DNA of 64,000 bases from Streptomyces sp. MA5143a (GTDB taxonomy: Bacteria; Actinomycetota; Actinomycetes; Streptomycetales; Streptomycetaceae). Each line of letters opens with the position of its first letter. Position 1 is the stretch's first letter. Positions 28,111-37,023 of the stretch are shown here, one piece after another. The notes beneath the pieces were generated by a model that was not told the DNA's origin, did not search any database, and worked only from the letters and a program-made list of their open reading frames with translations. The stretch lies in assembly GCF_900290235.1 (NCBI RefSeq), contig NZ_OLMK01000077.1, forward strand, positions 61,877-125,876, written 5' to 3'. The translations under genes and the position numbers were made by a program.

Positions 28111-29130
28111 TCAGCGACCGTCCTCGGTCTGGCCGTCGTCCCCCGTGGCGTCGAGGAGTGCGTACGCCCTCACGGGGAACGTGCCCATTCCCTCGACGGC
28201 CGGTGGCGCGGCGTGGAAGCGGAAGCCCTGTGGCGGGAGTTGCTCCAGGCCGCGCAGGTGCTCCACGACGGGGATGCCCGCGGCGAGGAGCCCGGTGTGG
28301 GCGGGGCGGGTGCCGTCGTCGGTGTCGTCGATGTTGAGGGAGTCGATGCCGACCAGGGCCGCCCCCCGGTCCACCAGCCAGGCCACGGCGTCCTCCGTCA
28401 GGTAGGGGTGGCCGTGGCCGTACCGCTCGGTGCCCCAGTGCCGGTCCCACCCGGTGTGGATCAGTACGGCCCGCCCCGTGACGTCGTACGGCAGCAGCGC
28501 CGCCCGGTCCACGGCCCGGCGTCCGGCGTCGTGCACGCGGACGACGAGGCCGTCGAGGTCGGCGAACGTGCCGATCGGCAGCCCGGCCAGGTCGTGTCCG
28601 CCGCTGAAGCGGTGGAAGGGGCTGTCCAGGTAGGTGCCCGTGTTGGAGACCATCGCGATGCGACCGATGGCGAACTCGGTGCCGGGCGCGTAGTGGTCGC
28701 GGGACGCGTCCCGTGTCAGGTGCTCGCCGATCTCGGGGCCGGGCAGTCCGGGGTACGTGGTCATCCCGTGCCGGATGGTGTGGCTGAGGTCGACGATCCG
28801 GCGGCCTTCCCCTCTGGGCCCACCGTCCGCCCCGGGCACGGCGCCCGCCTCGCGCGCGCCGCTCTCCGTGCCGTCCACGGTCCTGCGGCCCTCGCCGCTC
28901 GTGCCGCGCGACCCCTTGTGCGGCTCCCGCACCGCCTCCCGGCCACTGACGTGCACCTCGTCCACCATGAGCAGCCCGAGATGCCGGACGAACAGCTCGG
29001 CCAGCTCCCCGTCGCCGATCTCCGGTCCGGGCACGTCCAGCATGAAGCCCTGCGTCCGCAGTCCACCGCCGTTGCCGAAGGTCACCTCGGCGTCGAACCG
29101 AATCCGCCACTGCTCGTCGTTCTCGCTCAT
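28111..29130 (-). CDS. Cyclase/kynurenine-formamidase-like metal hydrolase, altered metal motif
   Basis: Start at ATG 29130 with GGAGG 8 bases upstream. The 339-residue protein has an N-terminal ~65-residue domain, an Arg/Gly linker, and a C-terminal cyclase-fold domain (DLSHTIRHGMTTYPG, VLIHTGWDRHW, LVGIDSLNIDDT). The family metal motif HxGTHxDxPxH reads NTGTYLDSPFHR here, so both His of the first half are replaced (by Asn and Tyr) while Asp and the last His remain. It may bind a different metal or be inactive. Divergent from a LysR gene. Confidence 0.75.
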   Translation of the reverse strand: MSENDEQWRIRFDAEVTFGNGGGLRTQGFMLDVPGPEIGDGELAELFVRHLGLLMVDEVHVSGREAVREPHKGSRGTSGEGRRTVDGTESGAREAGAVPGADGGPRGEGRRIVDLSHTIRHGMTTYPGLPGPEIGEHLTRDASRDHYAPGTEFAIGRIAMVSNTGTYLDSPFHRFSGGHDLAGLPIGTFADLDGLVVRVHDAGRRAVDRAALLPYDVTGRAVLIHTGWDRHWGTERYGHGHPYLTEDAVAWLVDRGAALVGIDSLNIDDTDDGTRPAHTGLLAAGIPVVEHLRGLEQLPPQGFRFHAAPPAVEGMGTFPVRAYALLDATGDDGQTEDGR

Positions 29131-29148
29131 GAACCGATCCTCCATGCA

Positions 29149-29163
29149 GTGGTACTTCACCAC
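29149..29163. promoter_or_regulatory. Candidate LysR operator
   Basis: GTGGT-ACTTC-ACCAC is a palindrome with a T-N11-A core (TGGT..ACCA), the usual LysR-regulator site. It lies in the 70-base gap between the divergent cyclase-like gene and the LysR gene. Confidence 0.5.
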
Positions 29164-29200
29164 AAGCAAGGATTACTGAAGCGGAGCTACAGTGCGGCTT

Positions 29201-30130
29201 ATGGAACTCGACCCCCGCCGCCTGCGCGTCCTGCGCGCCGTGGCGCTGCGCGGCGGTGTGGTGGACGCCGCGAAGGTGCTGCATCTGACGCCGTCGGCCG
29301 TCTCGCAGCATCTCGCGCAGCTGGAGCGGGAGGTCGGCCGTCCGCTGGTGGACCGCTCGCGCCGCCGGGCCGGGCTGACCCCGGCGGGGCGGCTGCTGGC
29401 GGCACGCGCCGAACGCATCGAGCAGGAGCTGGCCGAGGCGCGCCGTGAACTCGCCGAACTCACCGGCCGGGCGACCGGGCCGGTGGCGGTCGCCGCGTTC
29501 TCCTCGGCGGTGTGCCACCTCCTGGTCCCGGCCCTCGCCGCCCTCGCCCGCACCCATCCGGGCCTGGAGCCTCGCGTCATCGAGGCGGAGGGCCCCGATG
29601 CCCTGCGGGAGCTGCGCACCGGCGGTCTGGACGTGCTCGTCGTCGAGTACGACGGCGCGGACCCCGACCCGGACGAGCAGTGGCGCGACCTGGCGTCCAC
29701 GCCCGTCGCGGACGACGCGTACCGGGTGATCACTCCGGCGGACTGGTCGCCGCCGCCCCGCTCCGTGCGTGACCTCGCCGAGCGGCCCTGGGTCGCGGCG
29801 CCGTCCGACACCGCGTGCGGGCGCGCCCTGGAGCGCATCTCAGCGGAGTACGGCTTCACCGCGCGGCGCGCCCATGTCGGCCGGGAGTTCCCGACCGTCC
29901 TCGCCCTGGTCCGGGCGGGGCTCGGCGCCGCCGTCGTCCCGGCGCTGGCCCTCGCCGACGCCCCCGCCGAGACCATCGCCCTTCCGTCGGCACCCGTGGC
30001 GGGCCACCGCCGCGTCGCCGCGGTCCACCGGGCCTCCCGCACAGGCCCCGAGCCCCTGATCGCAGCGGTGACGGACGCCCTGCGCAAGGCCGCGGTGGAC
30101 CTGGGACTGACCCCGACGACGGCGGGTTGA
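29201..30130 (+). CDS. LysR-family transcriptional regulator
   Basis: The 309-residue protein has the N-terminal winged HTH (RLRVLRAVALRGGVVDAAKV, LTPSAVSQHLAQLEREVG) and a C-terminal periplasmic-binding-like effector domain. A GTG at 29192 is an alternative start. Divergent from the cyclase-like gene, which it probably controls through the palindrome in the gap. Confidence 0.85.
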   Translation: MELDPRRLRVLRAVALRGGVVDAAKVLHLTPSAVSQHLAQLEREVGRPLVDRSRRRAGLTPAGRLLAARAERIEQELAEARRELAELTGRATGPVAVAAFSSAVCHLLVPALAALARTHPGLEPRVIEAEGPDALRELRTGGLDVLVVEYDGADPDPDEQWRDLASTPVADDAYRVITPADWSPPPRSVRDLAERPWVAAPSDTACGRALERISAEYGFTARRAHVGREFPTVLALVRAGLGAAVVPALALADAPAETIALPSAPVAGHRRVAAVHRASRTGPEPLIAAVTDALRKAAVDLGLTPTTAG

Positions 30131-30200
30131 CCGACACGGCCGCGGGTTGACCGCGCGGACGGGGGTTGACCGATGCGGACGGGGGTTAACGCCCACGAAC
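30122..30200 (+). repeat. Four ~20-bp degenerate tandem repeats
   Basis: GGGTTGA or GGGTTAA recurs at 30124, 30144, 30163 and 30183, each followed by CCG-rich sequence. The array starts inside the last codons and stop of the LysR gene, so the TGA stop is part of the first unit. Confidence 0.65.
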
Positions 30201-30567
30201 GGCTGGTGGCCCCACGAGAGTCGGCTCGCCCTGGGGCCCTGGCCGGCCGCAACCCGGCCCCGGCTCCGGCGTTGCAGGGGTGGCCGACGGGTCGGCGAGG
30301 GAGGCCCCCGACGGCGTCGCGGAGGCGGTCGTCGGCGGCGGCCGGGGGACGCGGGTCCAGGACGGACGCGGTGGGGGTGCGGAGATTTCGCAGTGCCGCC
30401 CGACTGCCTCCGCTGCCACGGCTGCCGACCAACCCGCCCGTACGCGGGCACCGGCGGCCCGCCGGACCTACCCCGGCCGACCCCATGTCCATCTGTTCAC
30501 CCCACGGCCCCCGGCCGATCCCCGTACGCGGGGCGGTGGCGCGGGGGCCGTGCAGCGGGGTCGGTGG
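30131..30567. other. Intergenic region at the left edge of the biosynthetic cluster
   Basis: These 437 bases between the convergent LysR and TetR genes contain the tandem repeat above and then GC-rich sequence with no convincing reading frame, ribosome site or strong hairpin. It may be the cluster border. Confidence 0.4.
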
Positions 30568-31128
30568 TCAGGGGGTCTTGATGATCGTGTCTATCGCCCG
30601 GACGAACGCGTCGGGGCTCTCCTCGTCGCCCATGGCCAGGCGCAGGGTGTAGCCGGTGAGGAGGGCCAGGAGGACATGGGCCGTTCCGGTGGCGTCCGGG
30701 TCGGCGGGGACGCCGTGGACGGTGCGTTCCACGCGGATGAGGTCGGTGGCCTTGGCGTGTGCCGTCGCCAGGTGGTGGCGGACCCGTTCGGCCAGCCGGG
30801 GCGAGACGGCCGCCTCGCCCCAGATCTGCGCCATCAGCCGCGCGTGTTCCCGCCCGTCACAGCTGCCGTGGACGCGTTCCGGCGACTCGGGCAGGCTCGA
30901 CGAGGTGACGTCGTCCAGAGCCGTGTGGATCGCGTCCTCGCACACGGCCTGGATCAGATGGTCCTTGCTCGGGAAGTAGTGGTAGAGCGCACCGGCGGAC
31001 AGTCCGGAGCGCGCCACGATGTCACCGGTGGAGGACTGGGCGAATCCCTTCTCCGCGAACACGGTGCGGGCGGCGTCCAGGATCTGCCGCCGGCGGGCGT
31101 CCCGGTGGGCCTGGGTGACCTTCGGCAT
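30568..31128 (-). CDS. TetR-family regulator
   Basis: The 186-residue protein begins MPKVTQAHRDARRRQILDAA with the HTH TGDIVARSGLSAGALYHYFP and a variable ligand domain. It follows the MMPL exporter gene by 56 bases on the same strand, so it is probably a local repressor of that exporter that senses the product. The longer open frame to 31683 overlaps MMPL and is rejected. Confidence 0.88.
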   Translation of the reverse strand: MPKVTQAHRDARRRQILDAARTVFAEKGFAQSSTGDIVARSGLSAGALYHYFPSKDHLIQAVCEDAIHTALDDVTSSSLPESPERVHGSCDGREHARLMAQIWGEAAVSPRLAERVRHHLATAHAKATDLIRVERTVHGVPADPDATGTAHVLLALLTGYTLRLAMGDEESPDAFVRAIDTIIKTP

Positions 31129-31184
31129 GGCGGACGGCCTTTCGTCGTGTCGGGACGGTGGTGGCAGTGGTGGAGGGGGTGGTG

Positions 31185-33380
31185 TCAGCCGACGGGTGCG
31201 GCCGTCCTGTCGGGGGCCGGGGTGGACGCGGGCGTGTCCTCGGCGGCGTGTTCCATCCGGTCGAGGCGCAGGGCCCGGTGCAGTGCGCGCAGAGGCGACG
31301 GGGCCCACCAGTTGGCCGCGCCGAGGAGGGCCATCAGGGAGGGGACGAGGAAGGCGCGTACCACCGTCGCGTCGATGAGGACGGCGAACGCAGCGCCGAG
31401 GCCCAGTTCCTGGATGAACACCAGCCGGGACATCGCGAGCGCGCCCACCGGGATGCAGAACAGGACCGCGGCCGAGGTGACGATCCCGCCGGTGCGGGAC
31501 AGACCCTGGGCGACCGCCTCGCGGTTGTCCAGGCCCTGGGCCCTGGCCTCCTTGATACGGCTCAGCAGGAAGACGTTGTAGTCCGTGGACAGGCCGAAGG
31601 CGAGCGCGAAGACCAGGACGGGCGTGGTGGCCTCCAGCCCGGTCTGCGGGGCGAAGCCGAGGTTGCCGTCCTGGAACACCCACACCAGGAAACCGAAGGC
31701 GGCGCCGGTCGACAGCAGGTTCATCAGCAGGGCCTTCAGCGGCAGCACCACCGAGCCGGAGAAGGCGAACAGGAGCAGCAGCGTGACGACGACCAGGATG
31801 CCGCCGGCCAGGGGCAGGGCGTCGGCGATGCTCTCACGCTGCGCCAGGAAGTCGGCGGTCCGGCCGGTGTACCGGGCGGTGTACGGGGCGGCCAGGTCCT
31901 GCACGGCCTCGACGGCGTCCATGGACGAGTCGGTCAGCGGGTCCTCGGCGAGGACGGCGTCGATCTCCCAGTACCGGTCGTCGAGTTCGACGGGGGTGCC
32001 CACCGACTTGACGCCGGGGACGGCGCCGATCCGCTCGGTGTAGTCGGCGAGCCGAGCCGTGTCCGGGGCGCCGTCGGTCTCCAGCACGATCTGCAGGGGC
32101 GAGGTGGCCCTCGCGTCGTAGTCCTCGTCGAGCACGGCGGCCACCCGGCCCGCGCTGGTCTCCTCGGGCAGGAGGGTGGGGTCCACTCCGGTGAAGCGCA
32201 CGCCCAGGATCGGCGAGGCGATGAGCAGCAGCACGGCCGTGGCGGCGAGCGCGAAGACGGCGGGGCGGCGCATCACGGCCTGCGCGACGCGGTACCAGCG
32301 TCCCTCGGTGGCGCGGGCGGCACCGGAGTCACGCTGCCAGCGGCGCGGGGCGAGGGAGTTGATCCGATTGCCCAGCAGGGCGAGCAGCGGGGGCAGTCCG
32401 AGGAGGGCGAACAGGGCCGCGGACACCACGGTGATGACGCCGGCCAGTCCCATGGACCGCAGATAGGGCTGCGGGAACGCGATCAGGGCGGCGAGGGCCG
32501 CGGCCACGGTGAGGGCGCTGAACAGCACGGTGCGGCCGGCGGTGGCGACGGTCCGCCAGACGGCCTCGGCGCCCGGTCCGCGCTCGGCGAGTTCCTCGCG
32601 GTAGCGGGAGACGAGCAGCAGTCCGAAGTCGATGGACAGACCGAGGCCGAGGGCGAAGGCGAGGCTCGTCGCGCCGGTGGAGACGTTCATGAACTCGGTG
32701 GCGACGCGCAGGCCCGCCATGGTGAGCAGCAGCGAGACGATGCCGCCCAGCAGGGGGATCAGCGCGGCGACCAGTCCGCGGAAGACCAGGAAGAGCACCA
32801 CGAGGATCACCGGGGTGGCGAGGAGCTCGGCCTGCCCCAGGTCGGTGCCCGACACTTCGGCCACCTGGACGTGACCGGGTGTGGCGCCGCCCAGCCAGGT
32901 GCGGCCGCGCAGGGTGGGATCGTCGTCGATGGCCTTCTGGAGGCCCTCCACGGCCCGGGCGCTCTCCTGGTCCGTCATGGAGCCGGTGGCGCCGACGACC
33001 ACGGTGCTGCGTCCGTCGCGGGAGATGAGCGCGGCGCCGTCCGGGGAGGTGTAGTTGAGCACCTGCTCGACCTCGGGGCGGGACCGCAGGAGCTCCGCGG
33101 CGGCCGTGACGGCCTTCGGCGGGGCGGTGTCCTTGGCGAGCCGCCCGTCGGTGCGGACCAGCAGCAGGTGGCCCTGCTGGGGGTCGATGCCGGTGGCCCG
33201 TTCGATGATCTCGCGGGCCGCGACGTTGCCGCCGCCCGGATCGTCGTAGTCGGACAGGCCGTTGGAGAGCTTCTCCTCCACGGTGCCGCCGTACACCGTG
33301 GCCAGGGCGGTGACCAGGAGGGTCAGCAGGAGCACGACGATCCGCCGGCGGTGCAGGGCCGAGCCCAGAGCCGAGAACAT
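31185..33380 (-). CDS. MMPL-family RND-type exporter 1
   Basis: The 731-residue protein has the MMPL layout: one N-terminal helix, an extracytoplasmic domain, a run of five helices (with LGLGLSIDFGLLLVSRYREE), a second extracytoplasmic domain, and a second run with AFGLSTDYNVFLLSRIKEA. Each half carries the Asp-containing motif used for proton coupling. AAGGAAGGAA precedes the ATG. Family members export lipids and lipid-like metabolites. A SARP-type box lies upstream. Confidence 0.9.
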   Translation of the reverse strand: MFSALGSALHRRRIVVLLLTLLVTALATVYGGTVEEKLSNGLSDYDDPGGGNVAAREIIERATGIDPQQGHLLLVRTDGRLAKDTAPPKAVTAAAELLRSRPEVEQVLNYTSPDGAALISRDGRSTVVVGATGSMTDQESARAVEGLQKAIDDDPTLRGRTWLGGATPGHVQVAEVSGTDLGQAELLATPVILVVLFLVFRGLVAALIPLLGGIVSLLLTMAGLRVATEFMNVSTGATSLAFALGLGLSIDFGLLLVSRYREELAERGPGAEAVWRTVATAGRTVLFSALTVAAALAALIAFPQPYLRSMGLAGVITVVSAALFALLGLPPLLALLGNRINSLAPRRWQRDSGAARATEGRWYRVAQAVMRRPAVFALAATAVLLLIASPILGVRFTGVDPTLLPEETSAGRVAAVLDEDYDARATSPLQIVLETDGAPDTARLADYTERIGAVPGVKSVGTPVELDDRYWEIDAVLAEDPLTDSSMDAVEAVQDLAAPYTARYTGRTADFLAQRESIADALPLAGGILVVVTLLLLFAFSGSVVLPLKALLMNLLSTGAAFGFLVWVFQDGNLGFAPQTGLEATTPVLVFALAFGLSTDYNVFLLSRIKEARAQGLDNREAVAQGLSRTGGIVTSAAVLFCIPVGALAMSRLVFIQELGLGAAFAVLIDATVVRAFLVPSLMALLGAANWWAPSPLRALHRALRLDRMEHAAEDTPASTPAPDRTAAPVG

Positions 33381-33427
33381 GGGTTTTCCTTCCTTCGCGC
33401 CCGTGGGGGGGCGGGACGCGTACGCCA

Positions 33428-33460
33428 AGCGTCGGGCAGGGCGCTGGATTCTCACTGAAG
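33428..33460 (-). promoter_or_regulatory. SARP-type box for MMPL1-tetR
   Basis: Read on the minus strand: CTTCAGT-N4-ATCCAGC (11-bp period), 8-bp spacer, then CGACGCT in the -10 position, 48 bases before the ATG. The same 7-4-7-8 layout recurs ahead of eight other units in the window. Confidence 0.7.
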
Positions 33461-33487
33461 CGTCCGGAGGGGACCCTGCTGACCGGC

Positions 33488-33505
33488 GCTAAGGTCGCGC
33501 TAGAG
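33488..33505 (+). promoter_or_regulatory. Weak SARP-like repeat before the SRPBCC gene
   Basis: GCTAAGG-N4-GCTAGAG repeats with an 11-bp period on the plus strand, but the heptamers fit the consensus poorly and no -10 follows at the right distance. It lies in the 339-base divergent gap between MMPL1 and the SRPBCC gene, which is otherwise without a gene. Confidence 0.3.
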
Positions 33506-33719
33506 CCGGAGGCCCGCGGACCGCGCCGGTCCGGGTCCGGCCGGTAGCGTCGGCCTCCCGAGGCCCTTCACGGCGCGCCCTGCCCCGCCGCCGGGACTCC
33601 GGCCGCCCCGGTCCCGGTCCCGCCGCCTCCCGCCCCTGCCCCCTTCTTCGTCCGCACGACCGTCACGGGGCCGCTTCGTCGCGCCCGTGTTCACCGCAGT
33701 CCGTCCCGGAAGGAACGTC

Positions 33720-34208
33720 ATGCGCCGTATCTCGTCCGCCGTGCACATCCACAGCACCGTCGACCAGGTGTGGTCGGTGCTCACCGACTTCGAACGGTTC
33801 CACGAGTGGAACCCCTTCCTCGTCGAGGCCGCCGGCCGGGCCGAGCCGGGCGCCCGGCTCACCCTGCGCTTCCGACTGCCCGGCAGCGGGAAGGAGATGG
33901 TGTTCCGGCCGACCGTGCTGGAGAGCGAGCCGGGGCGGCTGCTGCGCTGGCGCGGCCGGCTGGGCGTGCCCGGGGTCTTCGACGGGGTGCACAGCTTCGA
34001 GCTGATCCCGCGCGACGGCGGCACCCACGTGGTGCAGACGGAGCGGTTCAGCGGGCTGCTGGTGCCGTTCACGGATTCGATCATCACGCCGTCCGAGCAG
34101 GGGTTCCGCCATCTCACCGACGCGCTGAAGACCAGGGTGGAGTCCTCCGGTGTCAGGGGCGTGTCCGGGTGGTCGGGCGCGGAGCGGTCGCTGCAAGGGG
34201 AGCTTTAG
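33720..34208 (+). CDS. SRPBCC-family protein
   Basis: The 162-residue protein shows the START/SRPBCC (polyketide cyclase-like) pattern: HIHSTVDQVWSVLTDFERF, HEWNPFLVEA, FDGVHSFELIP, and a C-terminal helix. AAGGAA precedes the ATG. Family members bind hydrophobic ligands; in clusters they may act as cyclases, dehydratases or carriers. It is followed by an FAD monooxygenase 54 bases on, probably the same transcript. Confidence 0.8.
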   Translation: MRRISSAVHIHSTVDQVWSVLTDFERFHEWNPFLVEAAGRAEPGARLTLRFRLPGSGKEMVFRPTVLESEPGRLLRWRGRLGVPGVFDGVHSFELIPRDGGTHVVQTERFSGLLVPFTDSIITPSEQGFRHLTDALKTRVESSGVRGVSGWSGAERSLQGEL

Positions 34209-34262
34209 CCCGCGGTCCCACCATCGACCGACCATGACTCCGCTGGAGAGGCAGCAAAAACG

Positions 34263-35522
34263 ATGACAGCAGAGCTGACCGCACAGGTGTGCGTGGTCGG
34301 AGGGGGGCCGGCCGGGCTCACTCTGGCCGTGGAGCTGGCCAAGCGTTCCGTGTCGGTGGTGGTTCTGGAGCAGAGCGGGCACTTCAACCGGTCCTTCCGC
34401 GGCGAGTCGGTCTCCCCGGACTCGGTGTGGCTGCTCGACCGGCTCGGTCTGCTCGACCGGCTCGACGGAACCTACGCGCAGATGCACCACATGGAGATCG
34501 TCGACTCCGGCAGCACCGTGCTGAGCGTCGACTTCTCCGACTTCCGCTACCCCCACCCCTACCCGGTCGAACTGCCGCAGCCGGCTCTGCTGTCCGCCCT
34601 GGCCGACGCCGGGCGCGCACACCCGGGCTTCACGCTGCGTCAGTCCGCCACCGCCGTCGGCCTGCTCAGGGAGCAGGGCGACAGCGGCCCGGTGACCGGT
34701 GTGCGCGCCCGCACCCCCGACGGCGAGCTGGTCGTGCGGGCCGCGCTGACGGTCGCGGCCGACGGACGGTTCAGCAAGGTCCGGGAGATGTCCGGGCTGG
34801 CGTACGAGAAGCAGCCGCTGGACCGGGACGTCATCTGGCTGCGGCTGCCCTTCCCCGAGGAGTGGGACAGCCACACGTACCGCATCCGTATCCGGGGCGG
34901 TGAGCACGGGCTGTTCATCCCCACCCATCCGGACAGCGTCCGGGTGGGCCTCAACATCCCGAAGGGAGGTCTGAAGGACCTGCGCGCCCAGGGGTTGGGC
35001 GCGCTGCACGAGCGGCTGGACCGGCTCGCCCCGGAGCTGTCGGACACCGTGCGCAAGGAGGTGCGGGCCTGGTCGGACACCTCGATGCTGGACATCTTCA
35101 CCACGGTGGTGCCCCGCTGGTCCATGCCCGGTCTGGTCCTCATGGGCGACGCGGCGCACACCCTGACCCCGATCCTCGGTCAGGGCGTCAACCACGCCAT
35201 CATCGACGCGGTGACGCTGGCGCCGCTGGTCGGCGAGGCGCTCGCCGACGACAGCGCGGCCGCGCTGGTCCGGGCCTGCGAGACGTTCCAGTCCTCGCGG
35301 GAGGAGGCCGTACGCCGCTCCCGTGCGCTCCAGCTCCGTCAGGAGCGGCTGTTCGCGCTCGACGGGCGGCTCGGCGGTCTGGCCCGCCGGTCCCTGTACC
35401 GGGTGGTGGACCGCAACCGTGCGCTCCAGCAGAAGGTGCTGGCCAGGGCGTACTTCCAGGTGCAGGGGCCGGGGCCGGTCGTGGCCCCGCGCGTGGTGCG
35501 GCAGCCGGCCGGCCGCCCCTGA
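34263..35522 (+). CDS. FAD-dependent monooxygenase (group A)
   Basis: The 419-residue protein has the FAD site VCVVGGGPAGLTLAVELAKR, a DG-type motif TVAADGRFSKVREMSG, and the second FAD-phosphate motif LVLMGDAAHTLTPILGQGVN. This is the UbiH/PHBH-type aromatic hydroxylase fold, a tailoring enzyme that uses NAD(P)H and O2. It lies with the SRPBCC gene. A strong terminator follows. Confidence 0.88.
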   Translation: MTAELTAQVCVVGGGPAGLTLAVELAKRSVSVVVLEQSGHFNRSFRGESVSPDSVWLLDRLGLLDRLDGTYAQMHHMEIVDSGSTVLSVDFSDFRYPHPYPVELPQPALLSALADAGRAHPGFTLRQSATAVGLLREQGDSGPVTGVRARTPDGELVVRAALTVAADGRFSKVREMSGLAYEKQPLDRDVIWLRLPFPEEWDSHTYRIRIRGGEHGLFIPTHPDSVRVGLNIPKGGLKDLRAQGLGALHERLDRLAPELSDTVRKEVRAWSDTSMLDIFTTVVPRWSMPGLVLMGDAAHTLTPILGQGVNHAIIDAVTLAPLVGEALADDSAAALVRACETFQSSREEAVRRSRALQLRQERLFALDGRLGGLARRSLYRVVDRNRALQQKVLARAYFQVQGPGPVVAPRVVRQPAGRP

Positions 35523-35538
35523 GCGCGGAGCGCCCACC

Positions 35539-35586
35539 ACAGACCGCTGCCCGGGTCCCTCGGAAGGGACCCGGGCAGCGGTCTGT
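35539..35586. terminator. Strong bidirectional terminator
   Basis: A perfect 21-bp stem (35539-35559 against 35566-35586) with a 6-nt loop TCGGAA lies between the convergent FAD monooxygenase and P450 genes. There is no T run, as is usual in high-GC actinomycetes. Confidence 0.85.
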
Positions 35587-35608
35587 CTGCCGGTGACACC
35601 GGCGGAGG

Positions 35609-36847
35609 TCACCAGGTGACGGGCATCCGGCTCAGGGCGTGCACCATCATGCCGCTGGTGAGGCTGAGGTTGTCGACGTCGTCGGCCAGGGCCAGCCGGG
35701 GGAAGCGGCGGATCAGCGAGGAGACGGCGATCTGAAGCTCCGCGCGGGCGAGGGCCGCGCCCAGGCAGAAGTGCGCGCCGTGGCCGAGCGCCAGGTGGGC
35801 GCCGGCCGAGGACCGCGCCGGGTCGAAGGCGCCGGAGTCCGCCCCGAAGCGCTCCGGGTCCTGGTTGGCGGAGGCGACCGCCGCGATGACACCGCTGCCC
35901 TTGGGGATGGTGGTGCCGGCGATCTCGACGTCCTCCAGGGTGATGCGGAACGGGCCGCCGTCACCGATGGGGTTGATGCGCAGCAGTTCCTCCACCACCT
36001 GGTCGATGCTCTCCGGGCGCTCCCGCAGGGCGGCCAGGTGCTCGGGGTGGCGCAGCAGGGTCAGGACGCACTTGCCGATCATGCTGACCGTGGTCTCGTG
36101 TCCGGCGACCAGCAGGGTGATGCCCATGGTGATCAGCTCGTGCTCGCTCAGCCGGTCACCGTCCTCGTCGTGCACGGCGACCAGGGCGCTCATGAGGTCG
36201 TCGGCGGGCTCCTCGCGCTTGCGCTGCACCAGCTGGGCGAGGTACTGGACCATCGACATCCGCTGCTCCATCACCTCCTCGGCGGTGTGCGCCGTGAGGG
36301 AGACGAACGCGTCGGACCAGCCGCGGAAGCGGTCCCGGTCCTCGAAGGGCACGCCGAGCAGTTCGCAGATGACCATCACCGGCAGCGGGAACGCGAAGGC
36401 CGGGTTGAGGTCGACCGGCGGGGACAGCTTCTCCATCTCGTCCAGCAGTTCGTCGGTCATCTGCTGGATGCGCGGGCGGAGGTTCTGCACACGTCGTGCG
36501 GTGAACTCGCGGGAGACGAGCCTGCGCACCCGGGTGTGCTCGGGCGCGTCCATGGTGAACAGGCTGCCCGGCATGGGCGGGGCCGCGGTGAGGCGGGGCG
36601 CGCCCTCGTCCAGCATCGCCGCCCGGCTGAACCGGGGGTCGGCCAGCACGACGCGGGCGTCGTCGTACCGGCTGACGACGTAGCCCTCGTCGCCGCTGGG
36701 CAGCCTCACCTTGGCCACGGGGCACTTGGCGCGCAGCTCCTCGTAGACGGGGGGCACCTCCACCGCGGACGGGCGGTGGAAGGGGTACTCGTACTCGGTC
36801 TCGCTATCGGTCCCGGTCCCGGCGGGGGGCACTGAGGCGGTGTCCAT
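35609..36847 (-). CDS. Cytochrome P450
   Basis: The 412-residue protein has all P450 marks: I-helix LVAGHETT, ExxR in VVEELLRINP, and the heme-Cys motif ALGHGAHFCLGAALAR. Start at ATG 36847 with GGAGG 7 bases upstream. It is a soluble class I type enzyme that would take electrons from a ferredoxin. No ferredoxin gene is adjacent. A SARP-type box lies upstream. Confidence 0.93.
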   Translation of the reverse strand: MDTASVPPAGTGTDSETEYEYPFHRPSAVEVPPVYEELRAKCPVAKVRLPSGDEGYVVSRYDDARVVLADPRFSRAAMLDEGAPRLTAAPPMPGSLFTMDAPEHTRVRRLVSREFTARRVQNLRPRIQQMTDELLDEMEKLSPPVDLNPAFAFPLPVMVICELLGVPFEDRDRFRGWSDAFVSLTAHTAEEVMEQRMSMVQYLAQLVQRKREEPADDLMSALVAVHDEDGDRLSEHELITMGITLLVAGHETTVSMIGKCVLTLLRHPEHLAALRERPESIDQVVEELLRINPIGDGGPFRITLEDVEIAGTTIPKGSGVIAAVASANQDPERFGADSGAFDPARSSAGAHLALGHGAHFCLGAALARAELQIAVSSLIRRFPRLALADDVDNLSLTSGMMVHALSRMPVTW

Positions 36848-36899
36848 CGTGTGGCCTCCAGGGCTACTTCGGTTCACAGACATGTCGGGCTGTCAGCCG

Positions 36900-36932
36900 A
36901 CAGTCGCAGGACCGCCTTGTGCAGCGATAAAG
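36900..36932 (-). promoter_or_regulatory. SARP-type box for the P450 gene
   Basis: Minus strand: CTTTATC-N4-CACAAGG, 8-bp spacer, CGACTGT, 53 bases before the ATG. It overlaps a small inverted repeat (TGTCGG..CCGACA, 36883-36902). Confidence 0.6.
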
Positions 36933-36972
36933 GCTCCCTGTACCGGACCGGGCGCGGGCCCGGGGCATGGAA

Positions 36973-37008
36973 CAGGCCCGCTGCCCCGGGGGAAGGGCTG
37001 CGGGCCTG
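36973..37008 (-). terminator. Terminator after the small membrane protein gene
   Basis: CAGGCCCGC (36973-36981) pairs with GCGGGCCTG (37000-37008) and further GC pairs inside. It lies just past the stop of the membrane protein gene and before the P450 promoter. Confidence 0.55.
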
Positions 37009-37023
37009 GGACCTGGCGCCGGT

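Noticed and set aside
30568..31128. The TetR protein as a butyrolactone receptor partner for the AfsA homologue
   Set aside because: Its HTH and length look like an ordinary exporter repressor, and it is coupled to MMPL1; nothing marks it as an ArpA/CprB-type receptor.
31158..33458. A 766-codon plus-strand frame opposite MMPL1
   Set aside because: Composition is Gly/Arg/Gln/His-rich shadow of the MMPL gene; no domain or ribosome site.
33488..33505. A firm tenth SARP box for the SRPBCC gene
   Set aside because: The 11-bp period is present, but the second heptamer fits poorly and no -10 follows at 8 bp; kept only as a weak feature.
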